Numbered from the stretch's first letter, positions 1 to 10,529 are shown. The stretch: DNA of 64,000 bases from an uncultured Muribaculaceae bacterium (GCA_910579035.1 CAJTSR010000002.1:103322-167321), one strand, 5' to 3'. The notes: generated by a model from the sequence alone, not told the origin. Translations and numbers: made by a program.

Positions 1-2383
1 CACCCGCATACACTCGTGGGAGTTCGCCCAGCTTCGCAACGAAGCCTTCCTGAACGACGGCTACTCCGAGGAACAGCTGCCGTACACCCCCTACATGATT
101 GATATGTACAAGAGCGGCGCCGACCCCGTATTCTTCCCCGACCGCGACGTATACAGCGAGTACTTCAAGAAATGGGCTCCGCAGACACGCGTCAACGTCA
201 ATGTGAACGGCGGCAACGAAAAAGTGCGCTACTTCCTCAATATCGGTTACCTCGGCCAGAGCGGCCAGCTCAAGACCGAGAACAAGGACAAGCTCGGCTA
301 CGACCCCGGCTTCCACAGCTCGCGCTTCAACTTCCGCTCCAATCTCGACTTCAACATCTGCAAGAACCTGAAGATGTCGTTGAACGTTGCCTCTTACCTC
401 GGCAAAATCAACAGCCCGGCATCGGGTGGCATATTCGGCAGCCGCGCACAGATGGTGACAGAAGCGATGAGCTATGTCTGGTTCACCGACCCGACACAGG
501 TAGGCCCGACCACAGCCGAAGGATACACACTGCCCGACGGCACCGTGGTTGAACCGGACAAAATCCTCCAGCAGACAGGCGCACCCTCCGGCCGAAACAT
601 CTACGGCGACCTCAACCGCCGCGGCTATATGAACCAGACCGACATGCGACTCCAGTCGTCGTTCATCGTGGACTGGGGCCTCGACTTCATCACCAAGGGT
701 CTGTCGACCAAGCTGCTGGTGGCTTTCGACTCGAAGGCATACAACACCCGCAACGCCCAGCGCGAATACGACGCTTACGGCTCGCACACAGCAACATCGG
801 CTGACGACACGAATTACTTCACAGCTATCTCTGTCAACAAAAACGACGCTCTCACCCTCTCGAAGACTTCTTATACCAACTATTACCTCAACCTGCAGTA
901 CTCTATCAACTACGAGCGTGAATTTGGCGACCACCGCGTGACAGCGATGGCCCTGGCACAGCGCGACAACTGGCAGAAGTACGCCGCCGACTTGCCCTAC
1001 AATATGCTCGGCGTCGCTGCACGCGCCACCTACGCTTACGACTCGCGCTATCTGGCCGAAGTCAACGTGGGCTACAACGGCTCCGAACAATTCGCCAAGG
1101 GACACCGCTTCGGTTTCTTCCCCGCCGTATCTCTGGGCTGGCTCATCAGCAATGAAGCCTTCCTGCGCGGCAACACCTTTGTGACCCGCCTCAAACTCCG
1201 CGGCTCTTACGGCAAGGTGGGTAACGACAACCTCGGCTCCGACCGCTTCCTGTATCTCGACAACATCGTGATGTCGAGCGGCTCGTCGAACATCGGCATA
1301 CCTTCTCTCGGCAACGGCCAGTACGTGAACCAGACCAAGATAGGCAACCCCAACATCGGATGGGAAATCGCTTACAAGCAGAACTACGGTATCGACGCCA
1401 CAATCTTCGGCAACCGACTCCAGATAGCTCTCGACTACTTCCGCGAAAACCGCGAGAACATATTGATCAGCCGTTCCACCGTGCCCCAGATTCAGGGTCG
1501 TCCGCTCAGCTCGCTGCCCAAGATGAACATGGGCAAGGTCGACAACTCAGGTATCGAAATCGACGCCGTATGGAACCAGCGCATCAACAAAGAATTCAAC
1601 TTCAGCATCAACGGCAACTTCGCATACAACAAGAACACTGTCCGCAACGTCGACGAAGTTCAGTATGACGAAACATACGCCTACCGCTACCGCTCCACCG
1701 GCTACAGCCTCGGACAGTGCTGGGGTTACCTCATCGACTACTCCAACGGCAACGGCTACATCAACACCCCAGAAGAGCTTGAGCGCGCCAAGAAGATGTA
1801 CAGCATCGGCACCCCGCGCATGGGCGACTTCCTGTATCAGGACGTCAACGGCGACGGCACAATCAACGAAAAGGACATCTCCCCCATCGGCTACAGCAAC
1901 ATTCCGCGAATCACTTACGGTTTCGGAGCCAATCTGAAATGGCGCGAGTTCGACCTCTCCTGCCAGTTCCAGGGTGTGGGCAAGGTTTCCAAAGTTTACA
2001 GCGGCGCGGGTGTCAACGAACTCGGACTCTCCGGCTTCTACACCGAGTACCACAAGACTGCATGGACAGCCGAACGCTACGCCAACGGCGAAGAAATAAC
2101 CTACCCGGCTCTGTCAACATCAAGCTCTGTCAGCCATCAGACCAACAACTTCTTCATCATGGACCGCTCCTTCCTGCGCCTGAAAAACCTCGAGATCGGC
2201 TACACACTGCCCAAAAAGGCTCTCAAGGCAATCCACCTCACAAAGGTACGCGCTTACGCGAGCGGCACCAACCTCCTCACATGGCACCATCTGCGCACCG
2301 ACTGCATAGACCCTGAGCAGACCACGTCAAACCAATACCCGATTACGAAGATGTTTACCTTCGGTCTTAACGTGACATTCTAA
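1..2383 (+). CDS. SusC-family TonB-dependent outer-membrane transporter, C-terminal part
   Basis: This is the C-terminal roughly 790 residues of a SusC-like glycan importer; the frame is open to the left edge, so signal peptide, regulatory domain and plug lie outside the window. The visible part is beta-barrel, with family hallmarks such as FNFRSNLDFNI, WGYLIDYSNGNGY, GDFLYQDVNGDGTINEKD and the terminal strand TKMFTFGLNVTF ending in an aromatic residue. The SusD partner follows after 54 bases. It is a paralogue of the complete SusC at 4323-7427, so the locus carries two tandem SusC/D pairs. Translation upstream of the first Met at 95 (residues TRIHSWEFAQLRNEAFLNDG) is still typical SusC, so that Met is not the start. 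The glycan substrate cannot be read from the sequence. Confidence 0.95.
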   Translation, partial: TRIHSWEFAQLRNEAFLNDGYSEEQLPYTPYMIDMYKSGADPVFFPDRDVYSEYFKKWAPQTRVNVNVNGGNEKVRYFLNIGYLGQSGQLKTENKDKLGYDPGFHSSRFNFRSNLDFNICKNLKMSLNVASYLGKINSPASGGIFGSRAQMVTEAMSYVWFTDPTQVGPTTAEGYTLPDGTVVEPDKILQQTGAPSGRNIYGDLNRRGYMNQTDMRLQSSFIVDWGLDFITKGLSTKLLVAFDSKAYNTRNAQREYDAYGSHTATSADDTNYFTAISVNKNDALTLSKTSYTNYYLNLQYSINYEREFGDHRVTAMALAQRDNWQKYAADLPYNMLGVAARATYAYDSRYLAEVNVGYNGSEQFAKGHRFGFFPAVSLGWLISNEAFLRGNTFVTRLKLRGSYGKVGNDNLGSDRFLYLDNIVMSSGSSNIGIPSLGNGQYVNQTKIGNPNIGWEIAYKQNYGIDATIFGNRLQIALDYFRENRENILISRSTVPQIQGRPLSSLPKMNMGKVDNSGIEIDAVWNQRINKEFNFSINGNFAYNKNTVRNVDEVQYDETYAYRYRSTGYSLGQCWGYLIDYSNGNGYINTPEELERAKKMYSIGTPRMGDFLYQDVNGDGTINEKDISPIGYSNIPRITYGFGANLKWREFDLSCQFQGVGKVSKVYSGAGVNELGLSGFYTEYHKTAWTAERYANGEEITYPALSTSSSVSHQTNNFFIMDRSFLRLKNLEIGYTLPKKALKAIHLTKVRAYASGTNLLTWHHLRTDCIDPEQTTSNQYPITKMFTFGLNVTF

Positions 2384-2437
2384 TTTCCAACGAGGATGCC
2401 CCAATCAAGACTAAACATACAAATAAAGAATATCACC

Positions 2438-4297
2438 ATGAAATATATTTCCATACTTATATCTGCGGCCACGGTAATGTCGGCTTCGCTGCTTTCATCG
2501 TGCAGCGACGTGCTCGACACCGCACCCGACGGCTCGCTGACAATGGAAGAGATTCTTCAAGACCCGGTCAAAGTAAGCGGTCTGCTGGCTAAATGCTACG
2601 ACAAGATTCCGCAGAAAGCCTACACATACTCCAACTTCGAGCCGCTGCCCGTATCGCTCAGCGACGACGCGTGGTCCAGCGACGAAGGTTACTCCGGCCT
2701 GCCCGTCAACGTGATATACAACGACCGCCAGAATGCAGGCTCGCACCCCCTGCGCGATACCGGCGGCAACAACGGCAACGGCGGCACCGCCTCGGGAGTG
2801 GCTATCGGCAACTACTGGGCCAACTACTGGGGACAGATATATCAGTGCAACCAGTTCCTCGAAGTAATCGACCGCGCCGCAGTCACTTCCGAATCCGAGC
2901 GCTCCCGCTTCAAGGCCGAGGCACACCTGCTCCGCGCATTCTTCTACTCCGAACTCGTGCGCTGGTTCGGCAAACTGCCTATCGTGAAGGAAACCTTCCC
3001 CTTCGATGCCGATTTCTCCGGCCTCAAGCGCGAATCGGTGTACGACGTGGTAAACTTCATAATCGAAGATTGCGACTACGCTCTCAGCTGCCCCGACCTG
3101 CCTTGGCGTATCGACATCGCATCTGAAAGAATGCGAATGACCAAGGCGCTTGCCTGGGCCATCAAATCAAGAATGAGCCTCACGGCTGCCAGCCCCCTCT
3201 TCAACGAAGGCAACAACTACTGGGAATGGGCTTATCAGATAAACAGCGACGCCCTCAAGGAGCTTCTTGCCCATAATTTCGAGCTGTACACCACCGTTCA
3301 GAACACAACGGTATACGGCACCGAGGCCGGAGCGGCATTCCGCGAGCTGTGTTCCACAGAGGCCGACATATCCGGCAGCCCCCGCGACAAAGAAACCATC
3401 TTCCAGCACCGCGCCAACAACGGCCACTGGATATGGCACATCGGCTACATCGGCTCCGGCATGGGCAACACCGCGTACTGCAAGGCATGCCCCACACAGG
3501 AGCTTGTCGATGCTTTTGAAACCATCGACGGCAAGCCCGTGCTCAACCTCGAGCGCCCCTACCTCGATGAAAAGCACCTGCAACCGAACTATAACACCGA
3601 CAACACCCTCTACGACCCGCAGAACCCCTATGCAAACCGCGACCCGCGCCTGCATGCAACCGCTCTCTGCAACGGCGACAAGTTCCTCTGGGACGCCAAG
3701 CAGCAGACCGTCGAAACGTTCGTAGGAGGCAAGCACGCCATCAACTTCACACCGTCGAACCGCCAGAACACGCGCACCGGCTACTTCCAGTGCAAGGTTG
3801 TGGCTCCCAACATCGACGGCGGCGCCGGCAACCAGTACGGCAAGATGCTCCCCTGGAAATTCTACCGCCTGGCAGAGATTTATCTCAACCTTGCAGAAGC
3901 GGCAGCCGAGGCAAACCATCCGGCCGAAGCCCGCGCGGCAGTCAACGCTGTCCGTGCCCGCGTGCAGATGCCGGCCATAACCACCGAAACCGGCGAGGCC
4001 CTGATTATGCGCATACGCAACGAACGCCGCGTGGAACTCGCATGGGAGGAAGCACGCTACTTCGACCTGCGCCGCTGGCAGAAACCCGACGGCGACCTGC
4101 ACGAAACCTGCGCATGGCTTACCTGTATGTACATCACCAAAAATGCTGACGGCACATTCAAATACGAACGCCGCAACATATGGAACAAGCCCCGTGGCGG
4201 CGCTGACAACCGCGACCTGCTCCTGCCCCTTTCGACCGCAGAGGCAGCACGACTCAAAAGCAACACCGGTGTTGACTGGCAAAACCCCGGATGGTAA
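2438..4297 (+). CDS. SusD-family starch-binding-like outer-membrane lipoprotein
   Basis: This is the surface glycan-binding lid that pairs with the preceding SusC. I start it at the ATG at 2438 (MKYISILISAATVMSASLLSSC), because that gives a lipoprotein signal with lipobox LSSC; the in-frame ATG at 2396 would add 14 residues in front of it. At 619 residues it is on the long side for SusD. Family signatures are the SusD-like N-terminal helical region (LRAFFYSELVRWFGKLPIV) and the C-terminal RagB/SusD segment (FYRLAEIYLNLAEAAAEA, then RNERRVELAWEEARYFDLRRW), ending in the usual GVDWQNPGW. It lies in one operon with both neighbouring SusC genes, 25 bases before the next start. Confidence 0.95.
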   Translation: MKYISILISAATVMSASLLSSCSDVLDTAPDGSLTMEEILQDPVKVSGLLAKCYDKIPQKAYTYSNFEPLPVSLSDDAWSSDEGYSGLPVNVIYNDRQNAGSHPLRDTGGNNGNGGTASGVAIGNYWANYWGQIYQCNQFLEVIDRAAVTSESERSRFKAEAHLLRAFFYSELVRWFGKLPIVKETFPFDADFSGLKRESVYDVVNFIIEDCDYALSCPDLPWRIDIASERMRMTKALAWAIKSRMSLTAASPLFNEGNNYWEWAYQINSDALKELLAHNFELYTTVQNTTVYGTEAGAAFRELCSTEADISGSPRDKETIFQHRANNGHWIWHIGYIGSGMGNTAYCKACPTQELVDAFETIDGKPVLNLERPYLDEKHLQPNYNTDNTLYDPQNPYANRDPRLHATALCNGDKFLWDAKQQTVETFVGGKHAINFTPSNRQNTRTGYFQCKVVAPNIDGGAGNQYGKMLPWKFYRLAEIYLNLAEAAAEANHPAEARAAVNAVRARVQMPAITTETGEALIMRIRNERRVELAWEEARYFDLRRWQKPDGDLHETCAWLTCMYITKNADGTFKYERRNIWNKPRGGADNRDLLLPLSTAEAARLKSNTGVDWQNPGW

Positions 4298-4322
4298 CCG
4301 GATCTTTTACACAAATGCCTAA

Positions 4323-7300
4323 ATGAAAGATTTTATGAAACAACGAATCAATATAATTGCCGTCTGCGCAGCAATATCCATGGCATCTTCCGCCGCCATT
4401 GCTCAAGACGCCGCAAATCCGTTGAAAATACGCGGCACCGTCCTCGACTCAGACGGCATACCCGTCGCAGGCGCCATGGTCAAATCCTCCAACAACGGAA
4501 ACGAGGCTGTGACCGACATCGACGGCAACTATGAAATTACCGTTACTGACGGCAGCAAGTCGCTCAACTATAACTTTATCGGCTACAAAACCCGCACTAT
4601 CTCCGTAAGCAAAGCCGCTGAAAACGGCATTGTTTCCATGGGCGAACCCTCCGGCTCGCTCGATGAGATTATCGACCTTGGCTACTACAAGGTTACCCGC
4701 CGCGAACTTACCGGCGCGGTATCCGTGGTAGGCGGCACCGAGCTTGCCAAGTCGCCGGAGTCGAACCTCGGCAAGACCTTTGCCGGACGTCTGCCCGGAC
4801 TTACCGTGATGGAAGAGAACGGCGAACCGGGCCTTGTGGCACAGTCGTCGTCGAACAACGGCCTGACAATGATTATCCGCGGCCTCACCACCGCCAACGG
4901 CAACAAGCCCCTCATCATCATCGACGGCCAGATAAGCCCGAACGAGAACTATATGTATATCACTCCCGAGGAAATCGAAACAGTGACTGTTCTCAAAGAT
5001 GCTTCGGCAATGGCTATCTACGGCATGCAGGGAGGTAACGGCGCGATCGTGATCCGCACCAAGAGCGGCCGCATAGGCGCCAACAAAGTTTCTGTCTACT
5101 TCGACGAGGCTCTCCAGCAAAGCTCCAAGACTCCCTACTCCATCTCGGCAGCCGAGTACGCCACCCTGCGCAACCAGGCCGGCTATAACGACGGCCTCGG
5201 CAAATTCTCGCAGTTCTCGCAGGAACAAATCGACGGTTACAGCGCCACCAACCACGCCTACAATCCCTACAACGACTTGTTCAACAAGACGATGTGGATG
5301 ACCCGTGCCGGAATGTCGCTTACCGGAGGCACAGAGCGCCTGCAGTACTATGCCAACGTCAACTACATGCACGAATCCTCTCCTTTCAAGGCTGAGGAAA
5401 ACAAAGACTGGGAGTACAATCCCGCACCGGGCATAGACCGATTCAATTTCCGCTCCAACATCGATGTTAAAATCAATAGCTGGCTGAGCGCCATGATGCG
5501 TATCAGCGGCAGCATAAACCGCGTGAAGACAGCCGGCAGCACCAATGCCAGTGTTTACTCCGCCCTGTTCAAGCTTCCGCCCACAATGTACGGCTCGCTG
5601 TCGACCGTTGTCAACGACGAGGAAGGCAACATCGTCCACAAGGGCAACGAGGTACTCACCGTCGACGGTGTGACCGACCCCGTGTACGGTATGCTGAACC
5701 GTTCGGGCTTCATCGAACAGCTCAAAGCCGACGTGCTGTCGATGGGCGGCCTCAACGCCGACCTCTCGATGGTGACCGAAGGCCTCTCGGCATCTGCCGT
5801 GGTGGCATACCAGCTCAGCTCGAACAACAACCAGAGCACACTGCAGAAATATCAGCGCTGGATTGCCGTACAGAACGGCGACGAAGTAAACTTCCAGCGC
5901 CTCGGCAGCGATGAGAACACACCTCTGAGCTATGCCAAGACCCGCCAGATGTACTACAACCTGAACCTCTCGGCATTCGCCAACTACAAGCGCACCTTCG
6001 GCGACCACTATGTAAGCTCCATGGCTTATATCTTCTATCAGGACCTCCAGACCGAAAGCACTTCTGGCGCCGCCATACTGCCCTACAAGCGCGAATCGAT
6101 GGGCATCACCGCAACTTACGGATTCAAAAACCGCTACTTCATTCGCGGCGACGTGGCCTACAGCGGCTCCGAACAGTTCCACCCCGACCACCGCTGGTAC
6201 ACCACTCCATCGGTATCCGGCACATGGATTGCATCGGACGAAAGCTTCATACAGGGCATCAAGCCGTGGGTAAGCCTCGTCAAGCTCCGCCTCTCGTACG
6301 GACTCAACGACAACGACCAGCTCGGCGACGGCCGCATGCTCTATGCCGACAACGTGGACTATCAGGGCAACGAGTTCACACGCGGAAACCCGCTGCTCGC
6401 TCCTGAGAAAATCTACAAGACCAACTACGGTATCGACCTCGGATTCTTCGACAACGACCTCAGCGTGTCGTTCGACTACTTCCGCCAGCATTGCGACAAC
6501 GTGCTGATTTCTTCGTCGACCCTCGTTCCGTCGTTCCAGGGCGTGCCCCTCGACTACTACCCGCTGGTAAACGAAGGACGCATCAAAAACCACGGATTTG
6601 AAGTGGCCGCGCTCTACCACAAGGCTATCAACCGCGACTGGACAGTATTCGTGGGCGGCTCTTTCAGCTACAACAAAAACGAGATGGTTGACATGAAAGA
6701 AGTAATCCGCGACGGCTATGCCTATCCTTATGCCAAGGCAGGCCAGAGCATCGGCCAGAAGTGGGGCTACCTCATCGACTACAGCAACGGCAACGGTATG
6801 TTCAACTTCAGCGACGAGATAAGCGGCTGCGGCCTCGACTACTCCGCCCTCGGCACTCCCCGCCCGGGCGACTTCAAGTATGTCGACCTCAATAAAGACG
6901 GCAAAATCGACTCCAAAGACCGCGCGCCCATAGGCTATGGCGACATCCCCCGTGGATATTACTCCATCAACGGCGGTTTCGCCTACAAGAACTTCGAGGT
7001 AAGCTTCCTCTTCCAAGGCACCACCAAGCGTTCTATCACCCTCAGCGGCGTGGGCGCGTTTGAAACCGAGAACCAGGGCGTGTTCAACGATATCCATATG
7101 AACGCATGGACCGAGGACCGCTGGAACGCTGGCGAAAAAATCGACTACCCGGCTTTGTCGCTCAGCAAGTCCACCAGCCACAACGACAACGATTACTTCA
7201 TTCAGGACGGCTCCTACCTGCGCCTGAAAAATGCAGAAATCGCTTACACCCTGCCCCACAAAATCTCTAAAAAGGCCTTTGCTGAAAAAATTCGCTTCGC

Positions 7301-7427
7301 CCTCAACGGCCAGAATTTATTCACCATCGACCACCTGCGCAGCAAGCACATCGATGCTGAGATTGGCAAACTTTCGGCTTTCCCGACTTACCGCGTAATC
7401 AATCTCGGTGTCAAAGTTACCTTCTAA
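4323..7427 (+). CDS. SusC-family TonB-dependent glycan transporter
   Basis: Complete 1034-residue SusC homologue. Order of parts: signal peptide (cut near AIAQ), CarboxypepD_reg-like domain from about residue 35 to 95 (IRGTVLDSDGIPVAGAMVKS), TonB-dependent receptor plug from about 115 to 230 (with LIIIDGQISPNENYMYI and VLKDASAMAIYGMQGGNGAIVI), then the barrel. In place of the usual VGYGTQKK-type motif it has LGYYKVTRRELTGAVS. An alternative start at 4335 would drop four residues and leave the signal peptide intact. It imports oligosaccharide across the outer membrane using TonB energy. It pairs with the SusD 12 bases downstream and is paralogous to the partial SusC at the left edge. Confidence 0.95.
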   Translation: MKDFMKQRINIIAVCAAISMASSAAIAQDAANPLKIRGTVLDSDGIPVAGAMVKSSNNGNEAVTDIDGNYEITVTDGSKSLNYNFIGYKTRTISVSKAAENGIVSMGEPSGSLDEIIDLGYYKVTRRELTGAVSVVGGTELAKSPESNLGKTFAGRLPGLTVMEENGEPGLVAQSSSNNGLTMIIRGLTTANGNKPLIIIDGQISPNENYMYITPEEIETVTVLKDASAMAIYGMQGGNGAIVIRTKSGRIGANKVSVYFDEALQQSSKTPYSISAAEYATLRNQAGYNDGLGKFSQFSQEQIDGYSATNHAYNPYNDLFNKTMWMTRAGMSLTGGTERLQYYANVNYMHESSPFKAEENKDWEYNPAPGIDRFNFRSNIDVKINSWLSAMMRISGSINRVKTAGSTNASVYSALFKLPPTMYGSLSTVVNDEEGNIVHKGNEVLTVDGVTDPVYGMLNRSGFIEQLKADVLSMGGLNADLSMVTEGLSASAVVAYQLSSNNNQSTLQKYQRWIAVQNGDEVNFQRLGSDENTPLSYAKTRQMYYNLNLSAFANYKRTFGDHYVSSMAYIFYQDLQTESTSGAAILPYKRESMGITATYGFKNRYFIRGDVAYSGSEQFHPDHRWYTTPSVSGTWIASDESFIQGIKPWVSLVKLRLSYGLNDNDQLGDGRMLYADNVDYQGNEFTRGNPLLAPEKIYKTNYGIDLGFFDNDLSVSFDYFRQHCDNVLISSSTLVPSFQGVPLDYYPLVNEGRIKNHGFEVAALYHKAINRDWTVFVGGSFSYNKNEMVDMKEVIRDGYAYPYAKAGQSIGQKWGYLIDYSNGNGMFNFSDEISGCGLDYSALGTPRPGDFKYVDLNKDGKIDSKDRAPIGYGDIPRGYYSINGGFAYKNFEVSFLFQGTTKRSITLSGVGAFETENQGVFNDIHMNAWTEDRWNAGEKIDYPALSLSKSTSHNDNDYFIQDGSYLRLKNAEIAYTLPHKISKKAFAEKIRFALNGQNLFTIDHLRSKHIDAEIGKLSAFPTYRVINLGVKVTF

Positions 7428-7439
7428 ATCCTGCTATCA

Positions 7440-9239
7440 ATGAAACTAATCGCTAAAATATTTATACTCGGTTCGCTGGCTGCCTCCGCGGCTGCCTGCG
7501 CCGACCTCGACATGGACAGCGACGGCCGACTCCAGATGAAGGACATCTTCTCGCGTCAGGACCGCACCGCCAAAATGTTCGCCAATTTGTCAGAATCCCT
7601 GCCGAAGACCACTCTCACCTACGGCAAGACCACGACCCCGCTGCTGGCAGGCTTCTCCGACGAGGCCGAAGACTCCAACGACGGTATCACGCACGTGGTT
7701 TCCGACTGGTACCACGGACGTGTTTCTGCTACCTCGAACCCGCTCACATCGAAGTGTATCGACCCGTGGACTCTTTATTTCGGAGCAATCTACAAGTGCA
7801 ACAACTTCATCAAGAACATTCAGGATCCGACGATAGCCACCTATCCTTTCGACACCAACCAGAAAGAAGGCTGGATAGCACAGGCCAAGGTACTGCGCGC
7901 ATACTATTACTGGCAGCTGGTGAAGCGCTACGGCGGCGTGCCTCTCGCTACCGAGCCTTATCCGATGGGATATGACTTTGCCAACTCGTACCGCGCGTCG
8001 TTTGAAGAATGTGCCGATTTCATTATCGGCCAGTGCGACGAAGCCCTCGCATGCCCCGAAACAGAGAATCTGTCGGTAGGTTTCAAGTGGGTTGACAACT
8101 CCCGCACGGACATGACCCGCTTCATTGCCCATGCCATCAAATCGGAAGTAGCGCTTTACGCAGCAAGCCCGCTCAACAATCCCGACAACAGCGGCAAATA
8201 CACTTGGGACAAAGCTGCCGAGATAACCAAGGCCGCTCTCGACGCCTGCATCAGCCACGGTGCTGAACTCTTCAAGACTGTGCCCGAAGCAAGCTCTGCC
8301 ATAAATGCTTACGACAACTACTTCATCACCCGCAGCGACCCCTCGCGTATCAACGACAAAGAAACCTTCCTTGAATCAGGCACACGCCTGAAGATATGGG
8401 AATACGCAGGCACACCGATGAACACGGCTATGAAAGAAGCCGGCCCGTGCCCGTCGCAGGAACTTGTCGACTGCTACGACATGGCCGACGGCTCCGAGCC
8501 TATCCTCGGCTACCTCGACGCCGACCACCTGCAGCCCAACATCAACGCGGCCTCAGGCTATGACGACGAGAATCCGTATGCGAACCGCGACCCGCGTTTC
8601 TATGCCTCGATTTACTACAACGGCTGCCAGCGCAACCTGAACGACCCCGCATCGCTTCTCTACACCCACGTAGGCGGTAACTGCGGAATATCCGACAAGG
8701 CCACCGACGTGCGTTTCACCCGCACAGGCTACTACATGCGCAAGTTCAACAACTACAAGTCGAACAGCGCTAACGCCACCGACGGCTTCATGCCTCTCTT
8801 CCGCCTTGCCGAGCTTTACCTCAACTTTGCCGAGGCTGCTTACCAGAGCGCAGGCCCCGACCAGCAGGTGGGCGGCATGTCGGCTCGCGAGGCTGTCAAC
8901 ATCGTGCGTGAACGCGTAGGCATGCCCGGCCTCCCCGCCGGCCTGTCGAAAGCCGACTTCGAGCGCCGCTACCGCAAGGAACGCCGCGTGGAGCTTGCCT
9001 TTGAAGACCACCGCTACTACGACGTGCGCCGCTGGAAAATCCTCGAACAGACAGACCGCTTCGTTACAGGTATGAAAATTACCAAAAACAACGACGGCAC
9101 ATTCAAGTACCAGCGCATACGCCTTGCCGACCGCAAGTGCTCTGACGCCAAATTCTATCTGTATCCTGTCAACCAGACCGACGTGTCGAAGATGCTCCAG
9201 ATTTCCGGACAGAACTGGCAGAATCCGGGTTGGGAATAA
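7440..9239 (+). CDS. SusD-family glycan-binding lipoprotein (second pair)
   Basis: 599-residue SusD homologue starting MKLIAKIFILGSLAASAAAC, a lipoprotein signal with the acylated Cys at residue 20. The SusD core is visible as IAQAKVLRAYYYWQLVKRYGGVPL, FRLAELYLNFAEAAYQS and YRKERRVELAFEDHRYYDVRRW. The C-terminus GQNWQNPGWE matches that of the first SusD. It partners the SusC at 4323-7427 and is followed after 19 bases by a surface glycan-binding lipoprotein, the usual third gene of such loci. Confidence 0.95.
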   Translation: MKLIAKIFILGSLAASAAACADLDMDSDGRLQMKDIFSRQDRTAKMFANLSESLPKTTLTYGKTTTPLLAGFSDEAEDSNDGITHVVSDWYHGRVSATSNPLTSKCIDPWTLYFGAIYKCNNFIKNIQDPTIATYPFDTNQKEGWIAQAKVLRAYYYWQLVKRYGGVPLATEPYPMGYDFANSYRASFEECADFIIGQCDEALACPETENLSVGFKWVDNSRTDMTRFIAHAIKSEVALYAASPLNNPDNSGKYTWDKAAEITKAALDACISHGAELFKTVPEASSAINAYDNYFITRSDPSRINDKETFLESGTRLKIWEYAGTPMNTAMKEAGPCPSQELVDCYDMADGSEPILGYLDADHLQPNINAASGYDDENPYANRDPRFYASIYYNGCQRNLNDPASLLYTHVGGNCGISDKATDVRFTRTGYYMRKFNNYKSNSANATDGFMPLFRLAELYLNFAEAAYQSAGPDQQVGGMSAREAVNIVRERVGMPGLPAGLSKADFERRYRKERRVELAFEDHRYYDVRRWKILEQTDRFVTGMKITKNNDGTFKYQRIRLADRKCSDAKFYLYPVNQTDVSKMLQISGQNWQNPGWE

Positions 9240-9258
9240 TTCATAAAGAAAAAGAACA

Positions 9259-10416
9259 ATGAAAATGAAAAAGAATATTTTCATAGCTCTATCGGCCGCT
9301 ATGCTCTTCTGCGGCTGCGGCGAGGACTACGCCGATACCGACATCGTAGCGGACGCCCCGATGGCTCCCGTGCAGAACGTCGAAGCAACGTCGTTTGTAA
9401 GTTCCGTGATTCTCACATGGGACCTTCCCGAAAACGACCAGTACTACTACACGATGGTGTCGTATGTCGATGCCGCCGGCCAGACCGTGAACCGCAAGGT
9501 AAGCAAATACAGCGTCGATGCCGAAACACCGGGACGCGCCCGCGCCCTGATCGGCGGTTTCACCGATACCAACGAGTATGAATTTACCCTCACCGCGTAC
9601 AGTTACGCAGGAAACGCCTCGACACCTGTAACCGTCAAGGGAACACCCGAAGACCGTTCGCGCGCCAAGGACTACCTTGTGGAAACAGTAACATTCGACC
9701 CACAGGTGGAGGCCGTGAATATAAACTGGACCAACGAACTGAACGCCGACGTCAACCTCGTGCTCATATCGCTCGACTACTTCAACATCAAGGGCAAAGT
9801 AGAAGAAGTAGTACGCGAGGTCGAGGCCACCACTCCTCACGTGGAGGTAATCGACAACCTGCCTATCGAAACCGACATCGAAGTAAAATACTACATGGTC
9901 GATAACGAAACAGGCGAGAAGTCCGAAACCAAGACGGCGACTTTCCAGGTACTGCCCACAATCTACGACATCTACGACGCGGCAGTTACCTACATACCGG
10001 AATCGTACTACGGCATCAACATGATGACTATTGACTGGAACGAAACCAAGAATGAATTCCACATTCTCACTTCCGGCAACGACCCCTATGTATACACCAA
10101 GATGCCCGCCACTCCCGCCGGCACGACGCTGATATTCCGCTACCGCTCGAAGAAGAATATCACCAACTTCGAGATATTCCTCAACGGCCGCGCGCCCGGA
10201 GGCCCCAACGAAGTGATATATCAGGCACCGGACGGCTACAAAGGTCTGCGCCTCACCAACGGATACTGGAAAACGGTTGTATGGGATCTCAGCGACGCCC
10301 AGAAAAACAAATTTGACTTTATCAACAACACTGCCACCAACCAGAACCGAATCCGAATTGACTTCGGCAGCCAGAACACCCGCGAGCTCTGGTTCCGCAA
10401 TATGCACTGGGAATAA
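9259..10416 (+). CDS. Surface glycan-binding lipoprotein with fibronectin-III-like domains
   Basis: 385-residue lipoprotein (MKMKKNIFIALSAAMLFCGC; acylated Cys probably residue 20). From about residue 35 it has an FnIII-like domain (APVQNVEATSFVSSVILTWDLP) and from about 135 a second beta-sandwich (VETVTFDPQVEAVNINWTNEL). The C-terminal 150 residues resemble a carbohydrate-binding or discoidin-like fold and contain FRYRSKKNITNFEIFLNG. The layout is that of DUF4959/DUF5126/DUF5000-type proteins or SusE-like glycan-binding proteins, which sit directly after susD. Which Pfam families apply needs a profile search. Expected location is the outer cell surface. No enzyme motif is seen. Confidence 0.75.
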   Translation: MKMKKNIFIALSAAMLFCGCGEDYADTDIVADAPMAPVQNVEATSFVSSVILTWDLPENDQYYYTMVSYVDAAGQTVNRKVSKYSVDAETPGRARALIGGFTDTNEYEFTLTAYSYAGNASTPVTVKGTPEDRSRAKDYLVETVTFDPQVEAVNINWTNELNADVNLVLISLDYFNIKGKVEEVVREVEATTPHVEVIDNLPIETDIEVKYYMVDNETGEKSETKTATFQVLPTIYDIYDAAVTYIPESYYGINMMTIDWNETKNEFHILTSGNDPYVYTKMPATPAGTTLIFRYRSKKNITNFEIFLNGRAPGGPNEVIYQAPDGYKGLRLTNGYWKTVVWDLSDAQKNKFDFINNTATNQNRIRIDFGSQNTRELWFRNMHWE

Positions 10417-10428
10417 TCAGGTTTGCAA

Positions 10429-10466
10429 ATGAACTCATTCTGTTCTATAAGGTAATATGAGCTCAT
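10429..10466. promoter_or_regulatory. Two near-identical 10-bp palindromes after the binding-protein gene
   Basis: ATGAACTCAT at 10429-10438 and the perfect palindrome ATGAGCTCAT at 10457-10466 lie 28 bp apart in the gap before the GH127 gene. The spacing is close to, but not exactly, three helical turns. They may be a repressor or activator site, or chance. No factor can be named. Confidence 0.3.
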
Positions 10467-10469
10467 TAG

Positions 10470-10514
10470 GTTCCCGGCACAGTTCCTATCAATGGTTTGT
10501 GCCGGGAACTTTTC
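10470..10514 (+). terminator. Hairpin terminator or attenuator between binding protein and GH127
   Basis: GTTCCCGGCACA at 10470-10481 pairs perfectly with TGTGCCGGGAAC at 10498-10509 around a 16-nt loop and is followed by CTTTTC. This 12-bp G+C-rich stem could lower expression of the hydrolase genes relative to the SusC/SusD genes. The T-run is short, so partial termination or mRNA stabilisation fits better than a full stop. Confidence 0.55.
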
Positions 10515-10529
10515 AAAAAAAACACTATT

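Noticed and set aside
4449..7259. A 936-codon open frame antisense to the second susC
   Set aside because: It is the mirror of a G+C-rich gene with biased codon use, its product is low-complexity (Val, Ala, Glu rich) with no recognisable domain, and the plus-strand SusC is unambiguous.
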